Positions 11,188 through 22,975 of a DNA stretch of 64,000 bases are shown here, in pieces. The DNA lies in NCBI RefSeq assembly GCF_905220415.1, contig NC_059543.1, positions 1,860,001 to 1,924,000 on the forward strand. The letters run 5' to 3'. The position numbers and the translations under genes were made by a program. Positions within the stretch are counted from its first letter, which is position 1. Each line of letters starts with the position of its first letter. The stretch is from Colias croceus (Eukaryota; Arthropoda; Insecta; Lepidoptera; Pieridae). The notes under the pieces are model-generated. The model saw nothing but the letters and a program-made list of their open reading frames with translations, had not been told where the DNA came from and made no database searches.

Positions 11188-11453
11188 TTTTTAACCGACT
11201 TCAAAAAAAAGGAGGAGGTTATCAATTCGGCCGGTATATATTTTTTTTTATGTATGTACACCGATTACTCCGAGGTTTCTGAACCGATTTACGTGATTCT
11301 TTTTTTGTTCGATGCGGGATGGTGTCGAATTGGTCCCATAAAAATTTTAGTCGGGTAGGCCCAGTAGTTTTTATTTTATGAGCATTTTTGTCTGTAGGTA
11401 TTTGTAAATTTTGCAAGTGCAAGTTTGAAGTCGGTTGTTTTTAACGCAGTTAT
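11188..11453 (+). mobile_element. MITE with ACCGACTTCAAA ends, copy 2
   Basis: Runs from TTTTTAACCGACTTCAAA to GAAGTCGGTTGTTTTTAACG. It is a full-length copy in the orientation opposite to copy 1. Confidence 0.7.
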
Positions 11454-11493
11454 CACTTGTTATTTATTTATAATATGGACCGTTATCTACGAA

Positions 11494-11726
11494 CTAGCTT
11501 ACCACCTGCGGCTTTTCTCGCGTTTCAAAGAAAACCCCGCATAGTTCCCGTTCCCGTGAGATTTACGGGATAAAACCTACCCTATGTGTTAATCCAAGTT
11601 ACCCTCTATATGTGTGCTAAATTTAATTGTACCTAATCGGTTCAATAGTATTTGCATGAAAGAGTAACAAACATACATACACATACATCCATCCTCACTT
11701 TAATTGCATTTATTATATTAGTAGGA
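11494..11726 (-). mobile_element. Helitron, family C
   Basis: Begins ACTAGCTTACCACC (reverse of the CTAG end, with an eroded hairpin), carries the TTCCCGTTCCCGTGAGATT body, and ends TTAGTAGGA before T. Confidence 0.65.
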
Positions 11727-14080
11727 TATAGGATTAGTCAATATTTCCCTATTGTTACTTAGCATAACATAGCTTTAATGTTTTCCTAATAAAAATATTG
11801 TTTGATAGAATGTATAATTATATAACATAGACATAATAAAATAGCATTTGAAGAACTTTATAGGATAATGATGACTATAGATAAAAATCTCGCTTTGTAA
11901 GATACTTGAAATTTTAGAGTTTAATAAAATAATATTACGACTTATTGGAAACAAAACAATAAAAATACTTTGTGCATTTAGAATTGGCTTTGCTAGTTTA
12001 CCGATAAAGTTATACATTTAAGGAATGAATAATCGTAAATTACACACACACATTACACATACACATTATCGTTCACAAAATATCAAGAGAGAAAAATATA
12101 AAACTTCATAGCAGATAATAGTCCCTAAATATATCGTATTTATATTTTATTATTGGAGACGACGAAATTGCTCTAATAATAAAATTCACAATAATTGGAC
12201 TCAGCGATATGGCTACAGATTTGTGATAAGAAAATAAATCTCAACTCAATTTATTTTATCGATATAATGTACATAATTATATAACTATCATTGGAACCTG
12301 TTTTATATTTTCTTCATTACGAATCATTCTTTGAAGTGAAAAAGGGCATTGAAACTTTCTGGCATATCAACCCGGCCGCCATTTTGATTTTTTTTCAAAA
12401 TCGCGGCGCACGATTAAAGTTGTATGCATGGATAGAGGATACATAGACAAACAAAAAATGTCTAATAACATAGTACCCTAAAGCGTCACATTACCGAGGT
12501 ATTTGGAGGTAAATATTCACTTATGAGTACAACGACAAACACTAAAAATTGACTTATTACGTGTCTATATGCATAATATTATCTCCAAATAATCACTCCC
12601 AGGTAGATTATTATTAATTAACCGTTTATTGGAAGAAAGTAGGTACATTCATTACATAAAAACATACATACATAAAAATGTAAGTAATGTAATGAATACC
12701 TAATTTCTTCCTGTTTTAATAATAATCTACCTTTTTTTACACCGATTTTACACCGATTTTTTAGTTAAATCACATGACACTCCTCAATAGTGCTTTTTGA
12801 AAGTATTACGGATGTACTCCCCAAGATTACCTACAAACACACAAAGGTAGAGCAAGTCTCTTTATAATATTAGTAAAGAAAAGACAGTATTAAATACATA
12901 TTATTATGTTATTCTGAAAAATCTCTATTCGTGTATCAATTTTATACATCCATCCGTATTCAGAGACGTGCGTGTTTCTAAAATAGAAAAAGCTACTAAC
13001 TAAAAAAGAAAAGCCGATCATAAAAAATTAAAAAAATTATCTAGACGCTCTGATTAATTCAGATAATGAGATTTGGGATCGCGAGGAAATTAAAACATCC
13101 CGGTCAATTGGTATTAAATAACAATACGCCTACAGCGAATATTGATACGAAATGATTATCTAATAAACCATCATCTTTGGAAACCTGGATAAGAGCAGGC
13201 TGTATATTTCTACGGATCTTATTGAACTTTTTGTTTAGGCGGGTCCACACAGAGCGCGAACCTGGAACGCGGAACGTGGTTCGGCCGAGGAAAATGCGTC
13301 ATTTGGCTGCTTTCCACCAATTATTTGAAAAACTTTATGTACACGTGCATGTATGCGACACGTGTATAAAATCACTCGCGTTTTCATATAAATTGTAAAT
13401 TCACAGAAATCCAAACGTCCTTAAACTTATTGATACGAGATGTTTCTTTTCGCGATTTCAAAAGAAAGTATCTAAATGTGAATTCCTCGTTTTATATTTC
13501 TTTGAGAAAATATGTGGTATCGCCCTCAAGTTGGGATATTTGACTATATTCTGATTTATTTTAATACGATGTTTATGAAAATTTACTTTAACTACTAGGT
13601 ATAAAGAATAAAGATTCCGTCATATCCAAAAAGCTCACATGATTTTTAATTATAAATAAGTTTCTTTTAAGGTTGTGAATATAAAATTGATCTAATCTAT
13701 TGATGATGATAATATCTAATCTATGTATTATAAAAATTGTTTATACGACGTTTGACCCAAATACCCTCACTTTGCTAATAGTCGTTGACTTGCTGCGATT
13801 TGTTATCAACTGCTATGCGTACATCAATTATTGTGTAGAATCACAGTACAGTCTTATTACATTCAAACTAATATTTAACCTAGCTTCGGATGTAATTTCT
13901 TATAATATTATCTTACAAGAGATTCTATGAAAGTTACAAACATTTTTTCTCATTTAAAGATTAACGTAGGTATTACACAAAATTATTTAATCAGTAACAT
14001 TGTATTTGTGATGTACTTTCTTATGATTTTAGAAGTCTCTCTGTTATTGAGTAAACGTATTCATGATTAGCGAATCATGA
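11727..14080. other. No gene recognised
   Basis: AT-rich intergenic sequence with only short open frames of random character. A GC-richer patch near 13,240-13,310 (GGTCCACACAGAGCGCG) looks like part of an old repeat. Confidence 0.5.
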
Positions 14081-14142
14081 AAACCCGTCATTTCTAACTC
14101 TGACTTTACAGCGGTAAAGTCAAAGTTAGAAATGACAGGTTT
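14081..14142. repeat. Short near-perfect hairpin
   Basis: GTCATTTCTAACTCTGACTT is followed after an AGCG loop by its complement with one mismatch, and the flanks AAACC/GGTTT extend the pairing to about 28 bp. It could be a MITE core or a small foldback. Confidence 0.6.
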
Positions 14143-15431
14143 AATAATACAATGAGTGTTTCATAGGCTCAGATCTCGAGGGAGGATTATAATTTATAAT
14201 GAACGAGACGCATTTATTATCAATTGTGTAAATCAAAATCTAGACACGCGGCAGCGTGTCAAGCCGAGTTCAAGCGAAGAGAACTGGCGAGCAGCAGCCG
14301 TGTGTATATTTACACGAACCATTTCGAGCCACTTTTCACCCCCTTATAACTCGAAAACTATTTAAGTTATATAAACCAAATTTGGTACATATCAAGAGGA
14401 CCTCAAGATAAACAAGAACCTTAAATTTCATAAATACAGATTAAACAGTTGCGTAGATATTAATATCCAAAAATCGCAATTTTTAAGACTGACTGACTTA
14501 TAGACATATACAAAACCTAACCCACTTCCAGATGACCTAGAAAGTTCAAATTTTGTAATCAACTAGGTAATAGTGAGTATACAAAGGAAAAAATCAGAAA
14601 ATACTGAATTTATCTGTATTTAATTTTTTTTTCAATGACATTAATTTTGTTTGTATGGAAAAATGGAAAAGTTTATAAAAATAGAAAATATTATATTCAC
14701 CTTACTAGTCTTAAAAAATAGATCAAAACTAGTCAGTGGCCGAAAAAAATTTTGAAATCCATCAATAAATGACTGAGATATAGATTATTGAAGTTTACAT
14801 ATTTTAGCGCGAAACATCTGTAGATTCGATGCGCCTCTGACATCACACTCACTCACGCTAGTATCGCTAGGGCGGATTACTTCGATAGCATGATTTCTTT
14901 ATTCAAAACTGTTAATAAACGTAAAATAAAAGAAAATTGTAATAAAAATATTGCTCATACAGGTAACAATAATATATAATTTTACATATTCACATTTATT
15001 TATTCTTCATTTATGAGTGTTTAGTTTAGTTTTAATTTCAGTGTAATGGAAGAAGGCTTCGTCGAAGGTCGGAATGATTTTATTTGCGTAATATTAATAT
15101 AAGTGAAACATCTTTAGGCGCGTTTAGAGTAAAATTTCAAAATCGCGTCATGGCAATACCGTAACGTCATGGAGTAAGGCGACGATTCTTCTAAAACGAT
15201 CTTTGCATCTTTGTAATAGTGTGTGTACAAATTCACGCTGGATGTTTAGAAAATCATGTAATCTTTTAAACAGAAAAAGAGTTTAAAAAATTGCAGATAA
15301 TACAAGAAAATATAGAAAATAATACAAAGAAACCGCAAGAAAAAATATATAAAAAAAAATCGTGTATAAAAAGTATTATATTCATAAAGTAAATCAAATT
15401 TGCAGAGTAATTTTCTGTACAAAAAGTAATG
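14143..15431. other. No gene recognised
   Basis: AT-rich intergenic sequence. The stretch 14,300-14,870 has the feel of an old repeat body but no termini could be fixed. Confidence 0.45.
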
Positions 15432-16052
15432 ATATCCCACCAAAAACATAAATGTAAAAATTGGAGCCGAGTTCAATCGTTGACTTAATTTGCCAAAAAA
15501 AGAAATGAGATCTAAATGTGTGCCAAGTTCTGCAGACAGTCCAGAAATTTATTTACAAAGATGTATTAAGTTCTTAGGTTGACTCAAAACTCAATTGTTT
15601 TATTTTCCCTTAGAGAACAATGTTTATTCCAAAATATACCTTTTTTAATTTGAATAATATAATTATTTTCACAAAGCAAACAACTAATGACCTATTGAAC
15701 CCCATAATTTGATGAGGCTAGTTTTACATACCTACTGTTTATATTTTGTGAGGTTCTAAAAACTAGCCTCATCAAATTATGGGGTTCAATAGGTCATTAG
15801 TTGTTTGCTTTGTGAAAATAATTATATTATTCAAATTAAAAAAGGTATATTTTGGAATAAACATTGTTCTCTAAGGGAAAATAAAACAATTGAGTTTTCA
15901 GTCAACCTAAGAACTTAATACATCTTTGTAAATAAATTTCTGGACTGTCTGCAGAACTTGGCACACATTTAGATCTCATTTCTTTTTTTGGCAAATTAAG
16001 TCAACGATTGAACTCGGCTCCAATTTTTACATTTATGTTTTTGGTGGGATAT
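15432..16052. repeat. 294-bp near-perfect inverted repeat with 33-nt loop
   Basis: The left arm 15432-15725 and right arm 15759-16052 are reverse complements of equal length; I saw one mismatch (near 15,585 / 15,899). The loop is 15726-15758. The arms do not resemble any other repeat in the window and have no coding frame. If transcribed, the RNA would fold into a very long hairpin. It could instead be a young foldback insertion or an assembly fold-back. Confidence 0.9.
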
Positions 16053-16204
16053 GTTGTTTACTATATTTTGATCGTGTCTAAGGAACTTTGTCTGCTTGAC
16101 AAAATTAATAATAATGTCTGGGTGGTGTCGTACTGATTTCTATATAGACGTATGTAATATACTTATACATACACACACATATACTACACAAAGTTTATAT
16201 GCAA

Positions 16205-16425
16205 CTAGATTTCCGCCCGCGGCTTCGCCCGCGTTTGCAAAGGAAAACCCGCATAGTTCCCGTTCCCGTGGGATTTCCGGGATAAAAACTATCCTATGTG
16301 TTAATCCAAGTTACCCTCTATATGTGTGCTAAATTTCATTGTAATCGGTTCAGTAGTTTTTACGTGAAAGAGTAACAAACATCCATACATCCATACAAAC
16401 TTTCGCATTTATAATATTAGTAGGA
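16205..16425 (-). mobile_element. Helitron, family C, well preserved copy
   Basis: CTAG followed by ATTTCCGCCCGCGGCTTCGC, then the TTCCCGTTCCCGTGGGATTT body and GTAATCGGTTCAGTAG, ending TTAGTAGGA before T. Confidence 0.75.
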
Positions 16426-17358
16426 TATACCTACACACACCCCAAAAGGCATCCACGTATGCATACAAGTGCAATTAAAAAATTATGTTTGTAATGTATA
16501 AGTAATTAGTGTTTATGAAATCTCCGTAAGAATTAAAAAATCTCATTTTCGAGATTGATAATAATAGAGAATTATCATAATATGTACAGCCTTGCGTGTA
16601 GATTCATTAGCCGTCTAATTGTTAAATAATGTTTAAAATTGATACAGTTGTTTATGAGACGAATTGTAAAGAAACCGTAACATTTTTTATAACATCATTG
16701 TATAAATAACTGCACACTTTCAATATTATTTATGTGTACATTCTAACCCAATTTACACTTATCTGTGACGGGTCGACAAATTCGTCCATTTACGCTATAT
16801 CGAATATAATTCGTGAGGACCATCCATTTATCTAGATTTACTTAACCTTCATGGCATCTTTGCAGAGGCGTTAGACAATAGCCCTATTTAAGGCCTAGTA
16901 TAGCTAGTGTTATTTGTAGGTATATTTTATTTTCACAAATGCACATAAATATCTTATCGAAATTTTAAACTATGTGTAAGTATATATTTTTTATACATTT
17001 GTTAATATTGAGAAATTGAGAACAGAGAGTTTGTATTAAATAAACTCCGAAACACTTTTTAGTGACACTGATTGTTATAATAATAATTACGGATGAAAAA
17101 AATCAATTCATGTTACATAAATAAGACAGTTCTTATTATTTACTAGCCAATAGGGGCTTCGATTTGTAATATATAAAATAAAATCTCAGCGTATATTTTT
17201 AAAATCTTCGCACGCAGACAAGAAAATTTTATTTACTTCATAGTTCATACTGTTGATGTTGAAGTAGTTTTGAATGTACGTGATGTTGAGTTCCTTTCTT
17301 CAATAAATAATTATATTAAGTATCCTTTACATGTACAGGTCCTTTAAAAGGTCACAAA
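16426..17358. other. No gene recognised
   Basis: AT-rich intergenic sequence without coding pattern or obvious repeats. Confidence 0.5.
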
Positions 17359-17525
17359 TCAATATAAAAATGAATCGCAAAATGTGTTGGTAAGCGCATA
17401 ACTCGAGAACAACTGAACGGATTTCGTTAATTCTTTTTTTATTTCATTTCTTGAAGTACGAGGATGGTTCTTATGGAGAGAAAACGTAAAAATGTACCAC
17501 GGGCGAAGCGGGGGCGGACCGCTAG
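17359..17525 (+). mobile_element. Helitron, family E
   Basis: Starts TCAATATAAAAATGAATCGC after A and ends GGGGGCGGACCGCTAG before T. The body word is GAAGTACGAGGATGGTTCTT. Confidence 0.7.
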
Positions 17526-17633
17526 TAGTGTATAAAAATGTTTACTTGCGTACTAAATTAGCTGACTCTGATAAGAGTTTCAGATAAAATACAAAATAAT
17601 ACATTTCTTGCAAAACTCTATCACTAGATAGAT

Positions 17634-17753
17634 ATCTAGTATAAAACAAAGTCGCTTTCTCTGTCCCTTTGTATCCTTAAATCTTTAAAACTACGCAACG
17701 GATTTTGATGCGGTGTTCTTTATTTGATAGAGTGATTCTATCAAATAAAGAAC
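17634..17753 (+). mobile_element. Truncated Helitron, family F, ending in a hairpin
   Basis: The 5' end TCTAGTATAAAACAAAGTCG and body match family F, but the 3' half is replaced by a perfect hairpin at 17715-17753 (GTTCTTTATTTGATAGA, 5-nt loop, complement). Confidence 0.6.
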
Positions 17754-18162
17754 AAAATAACTAGGTATATAACAATATACAACTAAAATAACTATATTAC
17801 AAGTTGCAACATGCATTGTAAGAAATTTTAATTATTTATTGTTAAGTAATTAATATGCACACGTATTTAATTTTATTAAAGAAAAAATGTCGAGAGCTAA
17901 AAGTATATTTTATAACTTTGTTAGTACTTTTTAACTATTAACTTTGATCGCTCTGGGTTAGACAGAAATAATTATCCTTCGTTAAACATTTATTTACTTG
18001 TATTTTCACTATAATTAGCACTACCCGCCTTTCCTTGACGGGCAAAATATGGCCATTATACTTGGTAAAGAGCTAATTTTCTAGGGGGAGAATAATTACT
18101 GAAAACGGTTTAGAAGTTTTTCAGTTAATTTGCAATATGCCAATATATAAACAAAAAAAAAA

Positions 18163-18321
18163 CGACGTGCGGCACTCGAGGACTGCCGCGGTAAAGTGCA
18201 TGCTATGCCTTTAAGCCACACCTCCGCCCGTCGGAGTGGGGAGCGTGAGGTTTTTTCGTTACGGAATTTCTCGATTCAGTCTCCAAAGAAAGCTAGAAGA
18301 AAAGAAGCTATGCAATAGCTT
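18163..18321 (+). repeat. Interspersed GC-rich repeat (AGCTATGCAATAGCT end), copy 2
   Basis: Same order as copy 1: GACGTGCGGCACTCGAGG, GGGGAGCGTGAGGTTTTTTC, GAAGCTATGCAATAGCTT. The middle is shortened. Confidence 0.65.
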
Positions 18322-18835
18322 AAAAACAGTATCTTTATCATTTTGGTTCACCTGATTTGTTGTTATGCACATATTAAATTATTTTATGAATATTAAATCC
18401 GTCCATTATGAAATTTCTAACCAATTTAGCTAATTAACAGCCTTCCATTCTCATACAAGGAAAGCCTTTGAGCTTCCAAGAGATAAGCTTTTCCGTCAAC
18501 TTTTAGGCATTAAGCTTCCCTTAAGCTTCAGCACTAGAATGTTCTAAACATACATTTAGAAAGAACGGAAGAAAAACATGTAATCACACACATCAAATGG
18601 CAAACATCTCTAAAATTCATGTGTCTTTGAGTGGGCTTAAGTAAATGTCACTCAGAAAGCTATCTTTAGTTTGGAAGTGAATTTATTATGTAAACAATAA
18701 ACATGTGGGCGTAAAGTTTTCTCTTACTTTAAAAATCAGAGGTTTACTGCCTTAATACTTCAAAATAACACAACAAAAATTGTCTACAGTCAATATGGTA
18801 AGTATGTTTCCTTTAAAATGGTAAATGTAATAAAA

Positions 18836-18964
18836 ATAACTGCGTTAAAAACAACCGACTTCAACATTTTAATAAATAGCACACTCGGAGTAATCGGTAC
18901 ATACATAAAAAATATACCGGCCGAATTGATAACCTCCTCCTTTTTTTTTTGAAGTCGGTTAACA
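18836..18964 (-). mobile_element. Internally deleted MITE with ACCGACTTCAAA ends, copy 3
   Basis: Both ends are present (AACAACCGACTTCAA and TTGAAGTCGGTTAA), but only about 130 bp remain. Confidence 0.65.
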
Positions 18965-19668
18965 AGAAGCTTTATCTTTACCTTTGCAGGACTTAAAGTG
19001 CTGAAACTTTTAGAAATTTTCCTCATGCCAGCGTTATACGTTTCATTTTAAACTTTAAGAAGGTAAGCTTCACTTTAAGCTTATTAGGTGTAATGTCCTT
19101 AGAATTGCGGGGAGATGCTTCCCCTTAATGTCGATGTTGTTTTTCCCTTAAAGTAGCAGGAAACTTTTCCATATGGGCTTTTCGTCTGATTATAGCGTGG
19201 GGCATTTCAAATACTCTATTTGGGATTTGAAAGTGGCGTATACCTTTTGTTTCATTCATACATTCCTCTCGTAATAATTGAAATACCTATTACGTTTTGA
19301 CATGATATATTAATTCCTGACAATTTTGGTCTGCGTGCTGTGCGAGAATTTTTTCAAATCGTCATAGAGATTTAACAAAATTGGTTTATCATTCCAAACT
19401 ACTTGTTTATTTATTATTATGTAGGCGTACCTTTTCTGTACATATGTATTTCTTACTGAGTTTTTTGGTTTATATTTTTACCGAATATTTTATGTAGTAG
19501 ATATTATATTATGTTGATGTCTGATGATAGGGACTAGGGACTGAATTAGGGTAAAACAATATTTACCACTAAGGCCAGAAATAACATAGAATATTATTAC
19601 TCCACACATAAACACAGTAAACAAGCAAAGCAGATCTGGGAATGAACGCCTACATATAACCTTTACTA
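18965..19668. other. No gene recognised
   Basis: Intergenic AT-rich sequence with no supported feature. Confidence 0.5.
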
Positions 19669-19724
19669 ATAATATTATAAAGCAGAATGTATGTTTGAAC
19701 GAGCTAATATTAGGAGCTACTGGT
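19669..19724 (+). mobile_element. Helitron fragment, family D 5' end
   Basis: The words AATATTATAAAGCAGAATGT and TTTGAACGAGCTAATATTAG match the 5' part of family D; the rest is lost at the junction with the next repeat. Confidence 0.45.
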
Positions 19725-19857
19725 AAAGCTATTGCATAGCATGCCTTCCAGCCACACCTCCGTGCCTGTCGGAGTGGGGAGCGTGAGGTTTTTCGTTACG
19801 CAATTTCTGGATTCGGTCCCCGCGCTCAAGGCCCGCGACAGAAGCTATGCAATAGCT
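19721..19857 (+). repeat. Interspersed GC-rich repeat (AGCTATGCAATAGCT end), copy 3
   Basis: Starts AAAGCTATTGCATAGCATGC and ends GAAGCTATGCAATAGCTA. The two ends are inverted copies of each other, so this copy looks like a TIR-bounded short form. Confidence 0.6.
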
Positions 19858-20316
19858 AAAAATATTATTTTTGAAAGCAGATGAAGTCGCGTGAATCAGC
19901 TAGTTCGTTTATTTATTTAGCTGTATATTTAAAAAATGTTTATAAGTGTACATTTGCACATATATGCATTAAAATATCGTAGCATTTTATTGCATACATT
20001 GCGCGCGAGCCTTCGTTTGTATGCAGTCCATGTTATGAAGAATTTCTCAAGGAGATATCTCATATCAGCATAACATATTTAACATCAGTATCCTATGAAA
20101 ATAAACTGAATTTGTATATTACTAGTTGTGCTAGCAAAGTTTCTGAAAGTCACTTATCGTTTTGGGATATAAACTATTAGTATACCTACTTAGTTTGAAA
20201 AAACTTTGAAATCTGCACATTTTGAATACAATGAATAGTTCAATACTAATATTTTTTATTTAATTTACAGGTGGAAAAGAACTAAGAAATGATACGATGG
20301 CGACCAAAAAAACAAA

Positions 20317-20558
20317 TCCATACTAATATTATAATTGCGAAAGGAACTCTGTCTGTCTGTCCGTTACTCAATCACGCCTTAACTACTGAACCAATTTGCA
20401 TGAAATTCGGTATAGAGATATTTTGATACCCGAGAAAGGACATAGGCTACTTTTTACCCCGGGACATAGCATAGGTTTTATTCCGGAAATCCCACGGGAA
20501 CGGGAACTATGCGGGTTTTTCTTTGACTGCGCGGGCGAAGCCGCGGGTGGAAAGCTAG
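20317..20558 (+). mobile_element. Helitron, family B, full-length copy
   Basis: Starts TCCATACTAATATTATAATT after A and ends in the hairpin GCGGGCGAAGCCGCGGG, then GGAAAGCTAG before T. It has CTGTCTGTCTGTCC near the 5' end. Confidence 0.8.
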
Positions 20559-21283
20559 TATTAAATAAATGATGATAGGCAATATACGTGACGTGTCCCC
20601 ACCGATCAATACAAAGAAACCTGTGGAAAGGAAATTGGAAAGCTCTTTTTGTGCGCCTTTATATAAGTTTAATGTATAACTTTCAGGATTTCTTTCGGTT
20701 TAAATTTTTTATACAATTTAACATTCTACATTAACAATAGATAGATAGATCAATCAAAATTATACCAATAATAATAACATACAATATAAATTATACCAAT
20801 TTATATTGTATATTATTATATGTCTATAGTTGTGGGACATAGGACCTCTTCATCAAATTATACCGATTTAAGTGGTGGTTTTTGTATTTTTATATCTGTT
20901 CTCCTATCGATAAATAAAAAAATAGAAACTTTAGAATAGATAATATGTCTGCAAACTAAGTATTAAAAGACTCGCAAAGTTCTACACATCTATAAATGTG
21001 TGTCAAGGACGAAACCCGATAAGTAAGTTAAGTATGATGGTTTCTCAGTAAAGTGAAAGACATGATTTAGCATATGCATACATAGAATTTGTGAATATAT
21101 AGGATAAGGTCGGAAAAAGAGAAAATAAAACAACATACTATTGGGTAATTCTGTCGTTTTCAGAAAAGTTTAAAAGCCTGCCTAAAAGCTTATCTAAGTT
21201 TTTTTAAAAAAGTAATAATCCAATAAAAATAAAATGCAATATTGCATTTAAAAACTCCAAATTTATGTAATAATTATTAATAA
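20559..21283. other. No gene recognised
   Basis: AT-rich intergenic sequence. A small AT hairpin around 20,768-20,818 (CATACAATATAAATT and its complement) is the only structure noticed. Confidence 0.5.
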
Positions 21284-21453
21284 CTAGCGGTCCGCCCCGG
21301 CTTCACCCGTGGTACATATTCACGTTTTCTCTACATAAGAACCATCCTCGTACTTCAAGGAATATAATAAAAAATGAATTAAAGAAATCGGTTCAGTTGT
21401 TCTAAAGTTATGCGCTTACCAACACATTTTGGGATTCATTTTTATATTATAGA
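21284..21453 (-). mobile_element. Helitron, family E
   Basis: CTAGCGGTCCGCCCCGG at the left, body ATAAGAACCATCCTCGTACT, right end TATTATAGA before T. Confidence 0.75.
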
Positions 21454-22364
21454 TGCTTAATTTTTTAAACTACTCATATTAATTTATATTTAAACTTTGT
21501 AATTTTTAATTTAGTATTTCTTCGTAATTATTTGATGATAATATATGACATTTTTTGCGCAACTTCAATGTTGTATATGACGTTGTATACAGTAGAGACA
21601 CGGAAACATTTTTTAATATTATGTATTCCATTGTCAGGTAGCTCATACCTCATAATTCAAAGGAAATTTTAACCAAGCAAATTTTTTCGACCTCTTCTGT
21701 AAGTAACATTATATTAATTAAATAAACATTTATTAATTAAACATTATAAATTCCTAAATAATTATACAACTTTTCGAAAATTACCCAGTTCTTGAATCGA
21801 CAAAATATGAGAAGTAAAGCTGTTGTGCCCTGGGGTTTTACCTACATTGCTCCTTTCCTGTTTGCCTTAGCATAATAATATATAGCCTTATATTCCTTGA
21901 TAAATAGGCTATCTAACAGTGAAAGAAACTTTCAAATCGAACGCGTAGTTCCTGTGGTTGGCGCGTTCAAACAAACTCTTCAGCTTTATAAAATCAATCA
22001 TAGATCTCTCATTTACATACGTGATTTGTTAATATGGATGGATAAGATGGATGGTTACAATATCCCGGATTGGGATGTGATTGATCGCAACGATGCTTCG
22101 GAAATATTGTACGGAACCTAAAAACCTTTACGGAATGCTATTTTTGGAGACGTAAAGCAGGAAATGCTGTGACCCATACATTTTCATTTATTCTTTTTGA
22201 ATTGACATAATAAGGGTATGAAATGGAAACAAATAATTGATTGATTTGTTTTATTAGAGGTTATGAATTAAATATCGTTTAATATTGCTTATTTAATTTG
22301 AACTTTTATGCAATGAAAACATTTTCTTTTACCAAACTGCTCATAGGTATACCTATATTGACAA
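21454..22364. other. No gene recognised
   Basis: A piece near 21,885-22,000 (AGCCTTATATTCCTTGATAA, CAAACAAACTCTTCAGCTTT) is an old family D Helitron fragment. The short open frame over it is not a gene. Confidence 0.45.
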
Positions 22365-22550
22365 CTAGCTGTGCCGCGCGGTTTCACCCGCGTCGCTCGG
22401 CTCCTGTTGGTCTTAGCGTGATGATATAGCCTATAGCCTTCCTCGATAAATGGGCTATCTAACACCAAACTAATTTTTCAAATAGGACCAGTATTTTCCG
22501 AGATTAGCGTGTTCAAACAAACAAACTCTTCAGCTTTATATTAGTATAGA
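22365..22550 (-). mobile_element. Helitron, family D
   Basis: CTAGCTGTGCCGCGCGGTTT at the left, body AACAAACAAACTCTTCAGC, right end TTAGTATAGA before T. Confidence 0.75.
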
Positions 22551-22860
22551 TAACACCCATAAAACCATAAGTATTCTGTAACATGTATTTACAAACATAT
22601 TGTTTAAACTTAAAGTAATCGTTACCGAAGAAATATACGTTAACTTACGAGTTACGACAAATTACATTGATTATTTCTTCAGATCTGACTAGTCATGCTC
22701 AAGCAATTACTAGGCGAAACGATATTTGGGAGCTACTATAGTAAGAATGGTTATAAAATGTTCATGTTCACAAATTAACGAATACAGATCTTCTTAATTA
22801 AATTCCGTACACAGAAATAGAGGAGAGGAAAAGAAAATTACCAAAGGCCTGCGCACCCTC

Positions 22861-22975
22861 CAGATTGAAAACTGGCAAGAGATGGCGCAGGATAGAGTCA
22901 AATGGAGGCTCTTATTGTCGGAGGCCAAGACTCACTTTGGGTACCTGCGCCACTACGAAACGAACGAACGTTTAA
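22861..22975 (+). pseudogene. LINE C-terminal remnant
   Basis: One frame reads QIENWQEMAQDRVKWRLL, then SEAKTHFGYL. The W-x5-QDR-x-KW pattern is typical of the C-terminal end of non-LTR retrotransposon ORF2 proteins. No other part of the element is seen. Confidence 0.55.

Noticed and set aside
13230..13320. GC-rich patch as a promoter
   Set aside because: It looks like part of an old repeat; no gene follows on either strand.
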